64,000 nt of DNA from Acidimicrobiia bacterium (GTDB taxonomy: Bacteria > Actinomycetota > Acidimicrobiia > Acidimicrobiales > Poriferisodalaceae): NCBI GenBank assembly GCA_022820925.1, contig JAJEEO010000014.1:124001-188000 (forward strand), read 5' to 3'. Shown here one piece after another: positions 39,993 through 50,122 of this stretch. The translations under genes and the position numbers were made by a program. The notes beneath the pieces were generated by a model. The model was not told the DNA's origin. It did not search any database and saw nothing but the letters and a program-made list of their open reading frames with translations. Position 1 is the first letter of the stretch; every line of letters begins with the position of its first letter.

Positions 39993-42835
39993 CAGGTGCC
40001 GCCCTCGCAGCTCTGACCGGGCGCGTCGGTGGTGGGCTGGCCGTCAACCACGCCAGCCAGCTGTGTTCGCTCGTAGCCGAAGTTGTCGGGGATCGCGGCA
40101 TCCAACCGCATGTTGAAACTCCGCTGCGCCAGGTTCGCTGTGCCGGCGTAGTTGGCAGCCACACCGGCAGGGACACGTACCGGCGTGCCCGCACGAGGCA
40201 ACAGCGCATCATCGATGGCGAAGTACTCCAGGTACACCACCGGGCCTCGACGCTGGCACTGAAGCGCCACATCGGCGTCGCTGGAGTCGCCGCCATCGAG
40301 GAACAGGTCCGCCAGCAACGCCGACGGCACAAAGCCGGTGGCATCAGTGACGGCGGCCACGTTGTCAGTGAACGTCACCCGCACGCCGACCGTGCTGTAG
40401 CCACCGCACATCTCGCCACCCGACGCATCCGCTATGCCCACCGGATCACGCGTCACCAAGGCAGTGCCGGCTGCGGCGCTGCAGCGGAGCGAACCCGATG
40501 ACACCACCCGGGCGCTGAAGTGACGGCGGAACGTCGTGTCGGCGTTCAGCGCCGCCGCCAGGTTGGCCAGCGTGATCTTGCCGTCGACGAACGTATAGCT
40601 GATGATCCGGTGGACCGGGTCGACGCCCACGTCGACGACACTGTCGGCTGGTTCGGTCCGGCCCGGGTCGACATAGGGATAGACGACCCAGCCGTTGCCC
40701 GCTGCGCCCGCCGCGATGCCGGTGGTGCGGGCATCGATCCGCACCCGCTTGCGACCCTCGCAGTCATCAGTACCCGCGGCACCGCAGGTGTTGTTGCCGA
40801 TGTACAGCGAAGCCTGCTTGGTGTGCCGGGGCGTGCCGACTGCTGCACGGCGCACGGCGAACTCGCCGTTGGGGCCGTTGTCGGCATGCTCGGTGACCGT
40901 GTAGCGAGTCAGCCGGCTGGGATTGCGACGCTGGTCGGCCAGCGCCCCCTTGCGCACCGTGATGACATCGCCGACCTCCAGCGGCACCGGGCTCACCCTC
41001 GCCGTGTAGCGAAGATTGGCGCCCAGCGTGGCGGGATCCTCGTAGCACTGCTCGCCGATCTTCGCCGCCTGCGGCGCCGGCAGACCGGCGCGAGGGTTCG
41101 GATCCTCGGGCTTGAGCGGGCAGCTGCCGCCCGTGCCGCCGCCCGCGACGAACGTGACCGCCTTCGGTTCGCCGTCAGCGTCGACCACTGTCAGCTCGTG
41201 GACTTCCTGGCCGCGATAGGTCACGTCGTTGCGCAGCCGGTCGCCGCTGCGCAGCGCCCGCTCGGTCACCACCACCACGAACTCGGCCTCGCCGGCGATC
41301 GCCACGATCTGGACCTGCGGGCCCGTCGAATCAGTCACCGCCGGAGGCCGGGGCACCCGGTGGAACACCGACTCCAGCGCCGGCAGCGTGTCGTCCACCG
41401 CGATCTCGGTGCGGCCCTCGGGGGTGCCCGTCTCGCCGACCACGGTGATGGTGTTGCCCACCACGAGCGGCTCGACCAGCTCGACAGTCACCCGCCGCCC
41501 AGACAGAGTGATCTCGCTGTAGCGCCGCGGGTTTGCAACCGTCGTCGCCTCGCCCTCCGCCACGAGCTCCGTGTTGTTCACCTTGTAGCGCTCAGGCTTG
41601 ATCGCTTCGTCCTCCTTCACGTCCTCGTTGAAGGTGACCGTGAAGGTCGTCGACCCCGCCGACGCCGAGACCTCTGCGGTGAAGGGCTCGCCCCGCTGTG
41701 CGTTGTTCCGCACTGTAGTCACGGTCGGCTCGGCAATCGCCTCCGGCCCACCGAACACCACGACGTCCAACCGGCCGTCCGATCCGCCCAGCAGGTCGCC
41801 GCCGGTCAGCAGATCGTCGGTGGCCGCCGGCACCGCCCGCGGCCGCACCAGCAGCAGCGGCGCGCAGCGCTCCCCCAGCAGCGGCCCGCTGCTGATCGCA
41901 TCGGGTGCTCGCTCGCCTGTCGCCAACCCGATCGTCGAACCGTCGAAGCACGGATCCGGCCGTCCCGTGCCGAGGAGTCGGCGAGCCAGCGCGGCTGCCG
42001 TCCCGTATCGATCTTCACCGGCAATCCGAGTGACCGTGATGCCTTTGGACTGCACAGCCGACACCACCGCAGCGCCGACCGCCACGGTGTCGCCCAGGAT
42101 CACCACATGTTCGATATCGCTGCGATCGAGGTAGTCCGAGACCTGCGGGTTCAACGACGCCCCGGGCGTCAGCAGCAGCGGGTGCTCGCCGTGATAGGCC
42201 AGCGGGCCCGCCACCAGCGCATCAGCGATGGTGGCGCCGTTCGCCAGCAGTGCCGTGCGGCCCCGAGACCCCCACTCGCCCGCCGAACCCGGGATCGGGC
42301 CCACTTCGGCGGCCACTGCCGCGGCAGTCGCAAAGGGGTCGGCGCCCGCGATGCGCCGCACGCTGCCCACCCGAGCTGCCAGGTCATCTGCCACGGCCGC
42401 CGACACCACCCCGGTGCCGCCCAACACCAGCGCCAGCTCGAATCTCTGCTCGTCGAGCAAGGCCGCCACGTCGCCGTGCAGCCTCCCCGGCGGGGTCATC
42501 AGGATCGGGGCGTCGAAGGCCGACGCCAGCCCGGCCGCGGGCATCGCATAGGCCGCGTGGCGGTCCTCGCCCGACACCACGATCACCGCGCTGACCGGCT
42601 CACGATCGAGGTTGTCGGCAATCTCGGCGAGGTAGGCCCTCGCGATCGACACCGAGGTCTCGTACCGGTCGCCGCCGCCGAATCGCTCGGATCCCGTCTC
42701 GGTGACGGTTGCCTGCGTGTGAGGTGCAATGACGAGCGAGCCAGTCGCCGCGACGATCGCGACAAGGGCAGCCGCCGTTGCACGAGAGACCCCCGCCGAG
42801 CGTGCTCGCTGAGGCCTTGATATCGCGGCGAGCAT
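39992..42835 (-). CDS. exported CWB2-repeat protein, 947 residues
   Basis: ATG 42835 follows a 60-base gap after the 888-residue gene. The signal peptide contains ATAAALVAIVAATGSLVI. CWB2 units have FGGGDRYETSVSIARAYLA, IAGADPFATAAAVAAEVG and IAGEDRYGTAAALARRLLG, with VILGDTVAVGAAV and VVFGGPEAIAEP strands and the PDAISSGPLLGERC turn. From about 375 come an Ig-like unit (TTFTVTFNEDVKEDEAIKPE), further beta segments, a Cys-rich stretch, the 'GAAGN' module (GAAGNGWVVYPYVD, then ITLANLAAALNADTTF) and a final beta domain. Its stop overlaps the next start. No catalytic motif is seen. Confidence 0.85.
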   Translation of the reverse strand: MLAAISRPQRARSAGVSRATAAALVAIVAATGSLVIAPHTQATVTETGSERFGGGDRYETSVSIARAYLAEIADNLDREPVSAVIVVSGEDRHAAYAMPAAGLASAFDAPILMTPPGRLHGDVAALLDEQRFELALVLGGTGVVSAAVADDLAARVGSVRRIAGADPFATAAAVAAEVGPIPGSAGEWGSRGRTALLANGATIADALVAGPLAYHGEHPLLLTPGASLNPQVSDYLDRSDIEHVVILGDTVAVGAAVVSAVQSKGITVTRIAGEDRYGTAAALARRLLGTGRPDPCFDGSTIGLATGERAPDAISSGPLLGERCAPLLLVRPRAVPAATDDLLTGGDLLGGSDGRLDVVVFGGPEAIAEPTVTTVRNNAQRGEPFTAEVSASAGSTTFTVTFNEDVKEDEAIKPERYKVNNTELVAEGEATTVANPRRYSEITLSGRRVTVELVEPLVVGNTITVVGETGTPEGRTEIAVDDTLPALESVFHRVPRPPAVTDSTGPQVQIVAIAGEAEFVVVVTERALRSGDRLRNDVTYRGQEVHELTVVDADGEPKAVTFVAGGGTGGSCPLKPEDPNPRAGLPAPQAAKIGEQCYEDPATLGANLRYTARVSPVPLEVGDVITVRKGALADQRRNPSRLTRYTVTEHADNGPNGEFAVRRAAVGTPRHTKQASLYIGNNTCGAAGTDDCEGRKRVRIDARTTGIAAGAAGNGWVVYPYVDPGRTEPADSVVDVGVDPVHRIISYTFVDGKITLANLAAALNADTTFRRHFSARVVSSGSLRCSAAAGTALVTRDPVGIADASGGEMCGGYSTVGVRVTFTDNVAAVTDATGFVPSALLADLFLDGGDSSDADVALQCQRRGPVVYLEYFAIDDALLPRAGTPVRVPAGVAANYAGTANLAQRSFNMRLDAAIPDNFGYERTQLAGVVDGQPTTDAPGQSCEGGT

Positions 42836-42895
42836 ATGTGTACGGGTAACTATTGTCGCGTCGGCATCTCGGGCAAGCTGGTCACACGGGCGGGT

Positions 42896-45562
42896 CTAGG
42901 GGCGCTGGAGGCGGACCCCGGTCTGGCGGGCGTTGGCGTTGCCCGCGAGGTCGGTCACGGCGCCCGACCGGACGACCGCGGTGGACCGGGTGCTGGGCAG
43001 GCTGTCGATGCTCGCCGATCGAATCCGTGCAACGAGCGTGCCCGGCCGCACTCCCGGCGTCGTGATGTCGCAGGTGGCCCGGTCGGCGATGATCGAGTCG
43101 CCGGCGTCGCCGTCGATGAACATGACGTCGCTGGTGCCGAAGGTGAAGCCGTCGAGATCGAAGTCGGTGGTGCCGTTGCCGTCGGCATCGATCTCGATGA
43201 GGCGCACCCGCACCGGGTCGTCGTTTTGGGGGTCGCAGTCCTGTACGGCCTCGGTCCAGTGCACGGTGAGATCGGCGGTGCTGGCGCCGCCCGCCAGTCG
43301 CACCCGCCCGCCGGTGTCGACAGGAGAATCTGCACCGCTGCCAGTCACCTCGGCGACGAACAGCTGGTTGAACGCCCTGCTGGCGTTCAGGGCGTCGACC
43401 ACGTCGTCGACCGTCGCCGTGTCGACGGCAGTGTCCAGCGCCATCACCTGGATGCGCCGGGTTGCATCAGACACCTGCACGGCGGTGACCTGGGTGGACG
43501 ACCAGCTGCTCGGGCGGCTGCCGCGCACGTCGAGGTCGATGGTCCAGTGGTTGCCGGCTGCGCCGTCGGCCGCGGTGGCTTCCTTGGCCCGGATCTCCAA
43601 CGCTGGCCGAGCGTCCTGGCCGTCGGTCCCATTCAGGATCACCGACGCCTGGGTGACCGGCGCCGGCTCGGTCACGGTGATCCGGCTGACGCGAGGCGCC
43701 GCGGTATCGCGCGCAACCACTCGCTTGATGGCCGCGTTGGCGTTGCCGGCAAGATCACGCACCTCATCGGCAGCGATCGACACGGTGTCGCCGATCTTGA
43801 GACTGGTGCCGAACGCGCTCGGAATCGCGATCTCGAACCTCGTCACCCCGGCCTCGAGCGCCACATCGACCGGCACATCGGCGATGCCCGAGCGCTCGAA
43901 CACCACCTCCACCTGGGCGTCGGAGTCGTTGATCGACTCCACCAGCGGCTCGCTAGACTCCACCCACACTGTGCTGCTGCCCTCGGTCGCGTTCATGGTG
44001 AGCGTGGGCGGCGTCTCGTCGTCGGCCACGAAGAACTCCACCCGACCCACGCGCCGGTTGTCTGCCGCAGCCCGGATCTCGCCGCTCACGATGCCGATGC
44101 GGTCGCGGGCCCGCAGGGGCGCCGTGCAGCCAGTCGGCACCGCCGCACCGGAGTTGGTGGTGCCGTCCGCCAGCGTCACCACCGCCTTCGTGGTGCTCGT
44201 GCCGCTTCCGGCGTCGGGAGTGCCCTCCACTTCATCGGCCTCGAAGGGCGAGTTGCCGTTGAGGTACACCGAGATGTCCTCGGCGTCGGCGGTCCGCACC
44301 GGCTCGGCGAACGTGACCGTGAAGTGGCAGCCGCCTTCGAACGCCTCGAAGGTGGCCCCCAGCGCCACGAGCGCTGCGGCATCGGTGGCCTCATCGAGGG
44401 CCCGGTTCGACACCGCAGCGGTGCCGCCGAACACGGTGAAGCGCAGCTTGCCGTTGGCATCGCCGGTCACGAAGTCGTCAGACTCCAAGAAGTCCTCCGC
44501 CACTGACGGCAGGAATTCGAGCTCGGTCAGCAGCAGCGCTGCGCACAGCTCGCCGAGCAGCGGCCCGCTCACGATGGCGTCGGGCGAGCGCCAGCCGTAG
44601 GCAAGGCCGATATCGCCGCTGTCGTCGAAGCACTCCTGCGGCGTGTCGAAGCCCAGCAGCGCCTCGGCGATGTCGACGGCGGTGCCGAAGCGATCCGAGC
44701 CCCGCCACCGCTCCACGGTGATGCCGAGCCGCGTGACCTCGTTCTCGACATCGGCGTTCACTGCTGCGTTGCCGCCCAGGATGATCACGTGCTCGGTGCG
44801 GCTGTCGCTCAGGAAGGTCGACACGGCCTCGGGCAGCTCCGAGCTGCGTGTCAGCAGGATCGGATGCTCGCCCCGGTACGCCAGCGGACCTGCAGCCAGC
44901 GCATCTGCGAAGGCCTCGCCCGTGGCCAGCAGCGCTGTGCGGCCCTCGCCGCGGATCTCGCCCGGGCTGCCCGGCGACCAGCCCACCAGTTCGGCCACTT
45001 CCACGGCGGTTGCGTATTCGTCGGGGCCGTCGATGCGGGTCACGTCGATGCCGCTGATCGCAGTGATGGAACGCTCGACCTCCTCCGACACCACGCTCGC
45101 ATCGCCCACGATGAGCGCGGAGGAGATGTCGTAGCGGGTGAGGAACGTCGTGACCGAGTCGTGCAGTTCGCCGGGAGGCGTCAGCAGCAGCGGGGCGTCG
45201 TGCAGCCGCGACAGCGCCGGCGTCGGGAGGGCGTAGGCGAAGTGGCGGTCTTCGCCCGACGTGATGATGACCGTGTCGATGGTGGCGCGGCTTCGGTCGC
45301 TCTCGACCTCGTCGACGTAGGTCTCGGCGATCTCGACAGCGGTCTCGTAGCGAGTGCTGCCGCTGAGCCGCGTGCTGTCGACCTCGGCGGCGGCACCCTG
45401 TGCCGGATCGTGCCCCACCACCAGCACTGTGGCTGCGAGGGCGAGCGCCATCAGCACCCGCCCAAGCCTCCAGCGGCGACGGGTTCGGGATGCACGTTCT
45501 GCGTACTCGGCCGAGGGGCCGGGGGCGCGACGAGCCGGATCAAGCAGCGGGGAGATGTTCAT
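42896..45562 (-). CDS. exported CWB2-repeat protein with Ig-like domains and Asp-rich loop, 888 residues
   Basis: ATG 45562 has AGGAG upstream and a recognisable promoter at 45602-45630. A long Arg-rich N-terminus precedes the signal helix VLMALALAATVLVV. Three CWB2 units: LSGSTRYETAVEIAETYVD, IDGPDEYATAVEVAELVG and WRGSDRFGTAVDIAEALLG, with VIILGGNAAVNADV and FTVFGGTAAVSN strands. Next is the Cys-pair Ig-like domain (GGCHFTVTFAEPVRTADAE ... PTGCTAPLRARDRIG), then WVESSEPLV and a unit closing in DLAGNANA. After it come the 'GAAGN' module (GAAGNHWTIDLDV) and a C-terminal domain with EIDADGNGTTDFDLDG, a likely Ca2+-binding loop. It is the clearest full-length representative of the family here. 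Confidence 0.87.
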   Translation of the reverse strand: MNISPLLDPARRAPGPSAEYAERASRTRRRWRLGRVLMALALAATVLVVGHDPAQGAAAEVDSTRLSGSTRYETAVEIAETYVDEVESDRSRATIDTVIITSGEDRHFAYALPTPALSRLHDAPLLLTPPGELHDSVTTFLTRYDISSALIVGDASVVSEEVERSITAISGIDVTRIDGPDEYATAVEVAELVGWSPGSPGEIRGEGRTALLATGEAFADALAAGPLAYRGEHPILLTRSSELPEAVSTFLSDSRTEHVIILGGNAAVNADVENEVTRLGITVERWRGSDRFGTAVDIAEALLGFDTPQECFDDSGDIGLAYGWRSPDAIVSGPLLGELCAALLLTELEFLPSVAEDFLESDDFVTGDANGKLRFTVFGGTAAVSNRALDEATDAAALVALGATFEAFEGGCHFTVTFAEPVRTADAEDISVYLNGNSPFEADEVEGTPDAGSGTSTTKAVVTLADGTTNSGAAVPTGCTAPLRARDRIGIVSGEIRAAADNRRVGRVEFFVADDETPPTLTMNATEGSSTVWVESSEPLVESINDSDAQVEVVFERSGIADVPVDVALEAGVTRFEIAIPSAFGTSLKIGDTVSIAADEVRDLAGNANAAIKRVVARDTAAPRVSRITVTEPAPVTQASVILNGTDGQDARPALEIRAKEATAADGAAGNHWTIDLDVRGSRPSSWSSTQVTAVQVSDATRRIQVMALDTAVDTATVDDVVDALNASRAFNQLFVAEVTGSGADSPVDTGGRVRLAGGASTADLTVHWTEAVQDCDPQNDDPVRVRLIEIDADGNGTTDFDLDGFTFGTSDVMFIDGDAGDSIIADRATCDITTPGVRPGTLVARIRSASIDSLPSTRSTAVVRSGAVTDLAGNANARQTGVRLQRP

Positions 45563-45601
45563 GTTCGACTCCTACGAACTCTAAATGCGAGCACGTTGGA
45601 C

Positions 45602-45630
45602 ACTACACATGCCACATGCATAGTTTTCAA
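45602..45630 (-). promoter_or_regulatory. promoter of the 888-residue CWB2 gene
   Basis: Read on the minus strand there is TTGAAA (45630-45625), a 17-base spacer and TGTAGT (45607-45602), in an AT-rich gap between two otherwise GC-rich genes. Transcription would start near 45595, about 33 bases before ATG 45562. Confidence 0.5.
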
Positions 45631-45636
45631 TGATTT

Positions 45637-48600
45637 TTATTGCTTCTGAATGGACACCGTGTGGGTGTCGGAATCGCCGGCGGTGACAGTGATCGTGTAG
45701 CCGCGCACGGTGATCGACTCGCCCACTCCGAGCACGGGGAAGTCGTCGACGATGCCGTCGCCGCTGTCGCCGGCGATCCGCATCGGCAGGTCGCCCGATG
45801 ACACCAGCACGTCGACGGTGTACACCAGCACGCCCTCTTCGATCAGGTGCGGGAAGGTGGTCCGGCCGCCGTTGGTCTGGGTGTAGTCGGTGTCGCGGTC
45901 ATAGCCGAGCTTGCGGCGGCTCTCGATCACCATTACTTCGCGGCCGTTGAGCTGCACAGCGGCCATTGCGACCCCGTCGCCTGGCTGCGCGATGGGCGAC
46001 AGCGTCACCTCGGCCGAGGCGTCGGCCTCAGTCCTGCTGAGGCAGCGAATCTGGGTCTCATCGAGCCAGCCCAGCTGCCATCTGCTCCACGAGAGCATCT
46101 CCTGGGGATTCGGATGCGTCTGGGTGGAGGTCGCCGTGCCGCCGCTCGGGAAGCGCCAGAGGAGTTGCCGCCGGGGATCGTTCTCGGGGGAGAGGAACCA
46201 CGACCACATGTTCATCCGGCCCCACTCGACGCCGACCCACTCATAGCCGCCTCGCGCCCTGGGTTGCTCGTGCGCGTCGTCGTCGTAGGGGTACAGGTCG
46301 AGCAGGCCGAGGTTGTGCACCAGCTCATGCGCGGCAACGCCGCCCCAGTCAGAAGCCTGCGCGAAGGTCCGCGGTTCTGAGCGCCGTACCGAGTTCGTGC
46401 GTGAATGAGGCACCGATTTCCCATCGGCGGACACGACGCCGCCCGCGTTGCCTCCAGAGAAGTGGGTGCTGGGGAAGATCGTCATCACGGCGTCCACGTC
46501 GGAGAAATCCACCTCGTCGTCGGCCAGAGCCACCGCGTGCTCTCCTGCTGCGCTGGCCAACGACTGGCCGAGTGCTGTTGGGCCTTCCAGCTCGATCGAG
46601 GGCCGCTCGGCTCGCAGCCAGCTGTGGTGCGCGATGACCTCGACGTCGAGGCGTCCATAGCTGACCGCTTCGAGGTATGCCTCCATGAACGGCAGGCCCC
46701 GCTCGGCCTCGTCTCGAGTGGTGTGCTGTGCCTGCGCGTCGGAGAAGTCCATGAAGAGCACCGCGACGCGCAGCGTGCCGATGGACGGCGCAAACCAGTC
46801 CGGCAGTGGAAAGCCTGCGGTGGTGTCATCGAGGCCGCGTGGCATGCACGTGGCGGCGGCTGTCTCGGTGCCGCCTGCGCCCGCCACATAGACGCTGCGG
46901 CCTTGGTCGGCCTCGTCGTTGGTGAAGACGATGAGCTGGCCGTCGGGCGACCAGCGGGGGCCGAAGTCGTGTCCCGGCAGGTCGGCCACGACGGCTTCGT
47001 TCGAAGCGTCGACTCCGGCGACGACGATTGCGGACTCGTTTTCATCGCCCCGCACGTATGCGATACGGCGACCGTCAGGAGACCATGAGACGCCGCCGTT
47101 CCAGTAGGCGCCCGCGAGCAGGCGCCGCTGGTTCGAGCCGTCGGCGTCCACGAGCCACACGAGGTTGTTCGAGACGTACGCGATGCGGGTGCCGTCGGGC
47201 GACCACGCCGGCGCATGATCCCACCAGCTGCGCGGTGTGAGCTCGAACGGCTTCGAGCCGACCGGGTCCATCACCGCGACGTAGCGATCGCCGTTGATGA
47301 AGTGGCCGTTCTCGTCGCGGCCGTCGCCCGCCAGGCGTTGGAATGCGATCTTGGTGCCGTCAGGCGACCAGGTGGGCAGGCTGTCGTGCACATCGCCCTT
47401 GGACACCTTGGTGCGTTCGGTGCCGTCGGCATTCACGACATAGATGTGGGAGAACCAGTTGCCGTCGTCGTTGCGGCGGCCGCGTGAGTAGGCGATTCTG
47501 GTGCCGTCAGGCGACCAGGCCGGCTCGTCGGAGTACGAGCCGTCGTGGCTCGTCAGCCGCGTCACGTCGGATCCGTCGTTGTTCATCGTCCACAGCGATC
47601 CGTCCCGGGAGAACACGATCCGACTGCAGTCGGGTGACCATGCGGGATCCTCCGCGTCGTCGTCGGTGGTGAGTTGCCGCGGATCGTCGTCGAGCGAGCC
47701 GCCGCATGTGCCGGCGGGCAGCACGCCTGGCGCGGTGCTGGCCTCACCGTCGTCGGCCTGGTCGTCTCCTTCGCTGTCGTCGGCCCCGTCGGCTTCGTCG
47801 GCTTCGTCGGTGTCGGGTTCCTCGCCGGTGAGGTAGGCGTCGATGGCTGCCTGGGACACGGCCGCGTCGCCGCCGAACACCCGCAAGCCCACAGCGTCGT
47901 GCGCTTCACGGGCAGCGTCGAGGTAGGCAGCAGTGTCGTCGGGAATGTCGGCGGGATCGGCGAGCACCAGCGGGGCGCACAGCCGGCCCAGCAGCGGCGC
48001 TGCGCTGAACGAGTCGAACGGCACCCGCGCCCGGGCGACGCCGACGGTGTCGTTCGCGAAACACGTCGTGCCCGCCGCGGCGCTGTAGCGGTCGGCGGCG
48101 AGCTCGGCGGCCTTCACGGCGGTGTCGTAGCGAGTGCGGCCCGCCACGCGAGAGACATCGATGCCGAGGTCCTTGACGGACTGCTCGACGGCGTCGCTGA
48201 GCGCTGCGGTGCCGCCCATGAGCACGACGTGCTCGACGCCGGCGTCGCCGAGGTAGCCGGCCACATCCGCGTGCAGCTCGTCGGGCGAGCTCAGCAGCAC
48301 CGGATGGATGCCGCGAGCCGCGAACGGGCCCGCCACCAGTGCATCCGCGAACACGTCGCCGCTGGCGATCACCGCCGTGCGACCCAGATCGCCCATCGCT
48401 CCCGGCGTCACCCGCTCCGCAGCCGCCACTCCGGTGCCGAACCGGTCATCGCCTGCGACACGCTCCGCGGAGATCCCGGCCTCACCCAGCGCTTCGAGCA
48501 CCTCGTCGGCCACGCCGCGACCGGGGCCGTGCTCGCCGCCGCTCGCGTCAGGCCCCACCACCAGCGCCTTGGAAACACCCACCCGCCCCAGGAACTCGAG

Positions 48601-48927
48601 CGCATCGGCCCGCAGCTCCCCGGGTGGCGTCATCAGCACCGGCGCGCCCAGTGCACCGGCCACCGGCGCGGCAACCACCGCATCGGTCCACCGCCGGCCC
48701 GACACCAGCACCACCCACTCCAGCGAGCCGCCAGCATCGGCAGCCACCGCTTCGGCGACCTGCAGCGACGTCACATACCGATCCGCGCCGCCATAGCGCA
48801 CCACCGACACATCCGAGACGTCGCCTGGGCCGTCGTGCTCAGCGGCTCCGACAGCAGTGGCCGGAAGCACCAGAACGCCACCGAACGCAACGAGCGCTGC
48901 AAGCAGGACGACCCCGAGGCGACGCAT
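45637..48927 (-). CDS. exported CWB2 / beta-propeller / M6-like metalloprotease protein, 1096 residues
   Basis: ATG 48927 is used because it starts a standard signal peptide (VVLLAALVAFGGVLVLPATAVGA); the frame is open a further 143 codons upstream without coding character. Residues 40-390: three CWB2 units (YGGADRYVTSLQVAEAV, VAGDDRFGTGVAAAERV, VAGRTRYDTAVKAAELA; VVLMGGTAALSDAV). A Glu/Asp linker (about 390-430) follows, then six or more WSPDG blades to about 690. The C-terminal part has IGTLRVAVLFMDFSDAQ and HELVHNLGLLDLY near 865, the HExxHxxGLxDLY zinc site of M6 (immune inhibitor A-type) peptidases, then WSRWQLGWL as in that family. It is probably a wall-attached protease; the substrate is unknown. 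Confidence 0.9.
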   Translation of the reverse strand: MRRLGVVLLAALVAFGGVLVLPATAVGAAEHDGPGDVSDVSVVRYGGADRYVTSLQVAEAVAADAGGSLEWVVLVSGRRWTDAVVAAPVAGALGAPVLMTPPGELRADALEFLGRVGVSKALVVGPDASGGEHGPGRGVADEVLEALGEAGISAERVAGDDRFGTGVAAAERVTPGAMGDLGRTAVIASGDVFADALVAGPFAARGIHPVLLSSPDELHADVAGYLGDAGVEHVVLMGGTAALSDAVEQSVKDLGIDVSRVAGRTRYDTAVKAAELAADRYSAAAGTTCFANDTVGVARARVPFDSFSAAPLLGRLCAPLVLADPADIPDDTAAYLDAAREAHDAVGLRVFGGDAAVSQAAIDAYLTGEEPDTDEADEADGADDSEGDDQADDGEASTAPGVLPAGTCGGSLDDDPRQLTTDDDAEDPAWSPDCSRIVFSRDGSLWTMNNDGSDVTRLTSHDGSYSDEPAWSPDGTRIAYSRGRRNDDGNWFSHIYVVNADGTERTKVSKGDVHDSLPTWSPDGTKIAFQRLAGDGRDENGHFINGDRYVAVMDPVGSKPFELTPRSWWDHAPAWSPDGTRIAYVSNNLVWLVDADGSNQRRLLAGAYWNGGVSWSPDGRRIAYVRGDENESAIVVAGVDASNEAVVADLPGHDFGPRWSPDGQLIVFTNDEADQGRSVYVAGAGGTETAAATCMPRGLDDTTAGFPLPDWFAPSIGTLRVAVLFMDFSDAQAQHTTRDEAERGLPFMEAYLEAVSYGRLDVEVIAHHSWLRAERPSIELEGPTALGQSLASAAGEHAVALADDEVDFSDVDAVMTIFPSTHFSGGNAGGVVSADGKSVPHSRTNSVRRSEPRTFAQASDWGGVAAHELVHNLGLLDLYPYDDDAHEQPRARGGYEWVGVEWGRMNMWSWFLSPENDPRRQLLWRFPSGGTATSTQTHPNPQEMLSWSRWQLGWLDETQIRCLSRTEADASAEVTLSPIAQPGDGVAMAAVQLNGREVMVIESRRKLGYDRDTDYTQTNGGRTTFPHLIEEGVLVYTVDVLVSSGDLPMRIAGDSGDGIVDDFPVLGVGESITVRGYTITVTAGDSDTHTVSIQKQ

Positions 48928-49098
48928 GCCGGGCAACCTACTTCGGCTCCCGGTCCAGGAGCAGCGCTGATGTCCATAACCGGCGGCAGCAGAGGCGGTC
49001 TCAACGCCGAGCGCGGCAGCGTCCGAGGCGCACGTGAGCTGGCCCACGGGCTGACCTACGGTGAGACTCTCGGTGAGGTGACCGGGACGGGGAGCTCC

Positions 49099-50052
49099 AT
49101 GAGTCGATGGTCGAGCGCGGCGCTGGTGCTGCTGGCAGTGGCGGCGGCAGGCGTGCTGGCAGCCGGCTGCGCGACCGCACCCGACAAGCTGAGCTACATC
49201 GTGGTGCCGCACCCCGACGACGAGATGCAGGCCTGGCCGCTCATCGAGAACACTCCCGACACCTACAAGGTCTTCATCATGCTGACCAGGGGCGAGCAGA
49301 CGGCGTATTGCAACGGGCGGGGGTACGACCAGGGCTCGGGCGAGGCAGAGCCCCATCCGTGGCCCGCCGGCAAGTGGACGTCGTCGTGCGAGAAAGCCCG
49401 CCAGAACTCGTTCTTCCGCTTCATTGCGGGAATGGCAGAGAGCGACAGCGGCCTGCCACGCGAATTCTCATTCGAAGGCGTCAAGGGCCCCTTCGATTCG
49501 CTCGGCCACTCGATCTGCCGCCTCGACGACGGCGATTGCGTCACCGATCTCACGGCCGAGGTGTGGACATCGCCGCTGGGGGCCGTCGTGTGGTTCAACC
49601 TGGGCGACGGCGACCTGTCCAAGGAAGAAGCCGAGTGGGCCATCACCACGGTCCGCGACAACCGAGTAGCCCTCGGCATCGACAGCTCGCTGCCCTCGCA
49701 CAGCCTGATCGGCGCGAGCTACTCGAACCCAGGTTTCGACGGCTGTTTCCTCTACGACCACCCGGACCACTGGGCGGTCCAGCTCGCCCTCTGGACCACC
49801 GACTACGGCGTCGGCCAGCAGACGGCGCCGAGCTGCCGCAACGACCCGGTGGTCTCCCGCCACGAGCAGGTGTCGATGAAGGCGTTCGACGCTGCGTTCG
49901 AGGTTGCAGAGACCACCCGGGTGGGCACGCACGTCGTCTTCTACGGCTGGCTGTTCAGCGACGAACCTGGCTACTGGCCCGGCGACTACGACGGCCAGGA
50001 CGAGCTGTTCCACCGGCACCAGTCGTTCTGGGTCCAATACGGCGATTCGTGA
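49099..50052 (+). CDS. PIG-L (LmbE) family deacetylase, lipoprotein
   Basis: This is a 317-residue protein. ATG 49099 follows GGGGAG; the open frame continues far upstream only as a shadow of the protease gene. The signal is a lipobox, VLAAGC, with Cys24. The zinc and catalytic motif PHPDDE is at 37-42 and the second motif, DHPDHWAVQLAL, lies in the C-terminal half, where the family has its third metal ligand. PIG-L enzymes remove acetyl groups from N-acetylglucosaminyl lipids, mycothiol precursors or surface glycans. A membrane-anchored extracellular member most likely acts on a wall or lipid-linked glycan. It has Cys residues (CNGRG, SSCEKA, ICRLDDGDC) that could form disulfides outside the cell. 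Confidence 0.85.
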   Translation: MSRWSSAALVLLAVAAAGVLAAGCATAPDKLSYIVVPHPDDEMQAWPLIENTPDTYKVFIMLTRGEQTAYCNGRGYDQGSGEAEPHPWPAGKWTSSCEKARQNSFFRFIAGMAESDSGLPREFSFEGVKGPFDSLGHSICRLDDGDCVTDLTAEVWTSPLGAVVWFNLGDGDLSKEEAEWAITTVRDNRVALGIDSSLPSHSLIGASYSNPGFDGCFLYDHPDHWAVQLALWTTDYGVGQQTAPSCRNDPVVSRHEQVSMKAFDAAFEVAETTRVGTHVVFYGWLFSDEPGYWPGDYDGQDELFHRHQSFWVQYGDS

Positions 50053-50122
50053 TCGCTGCTCACGTCGCGCAGCGCGTGCGGGCACAGCCGTCACACGATC
50101 CGGGCACAGTACGGTGCGCTGA

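Noticed and set aside
37134-40016. 960-codon plus-strand open frame
   Set aside because: It is antisense to two confident CWB2 genes, with no recognisable motif or ribosome site. The same applies to the plus-strand frames at 40520-42820 and 42836-44600.
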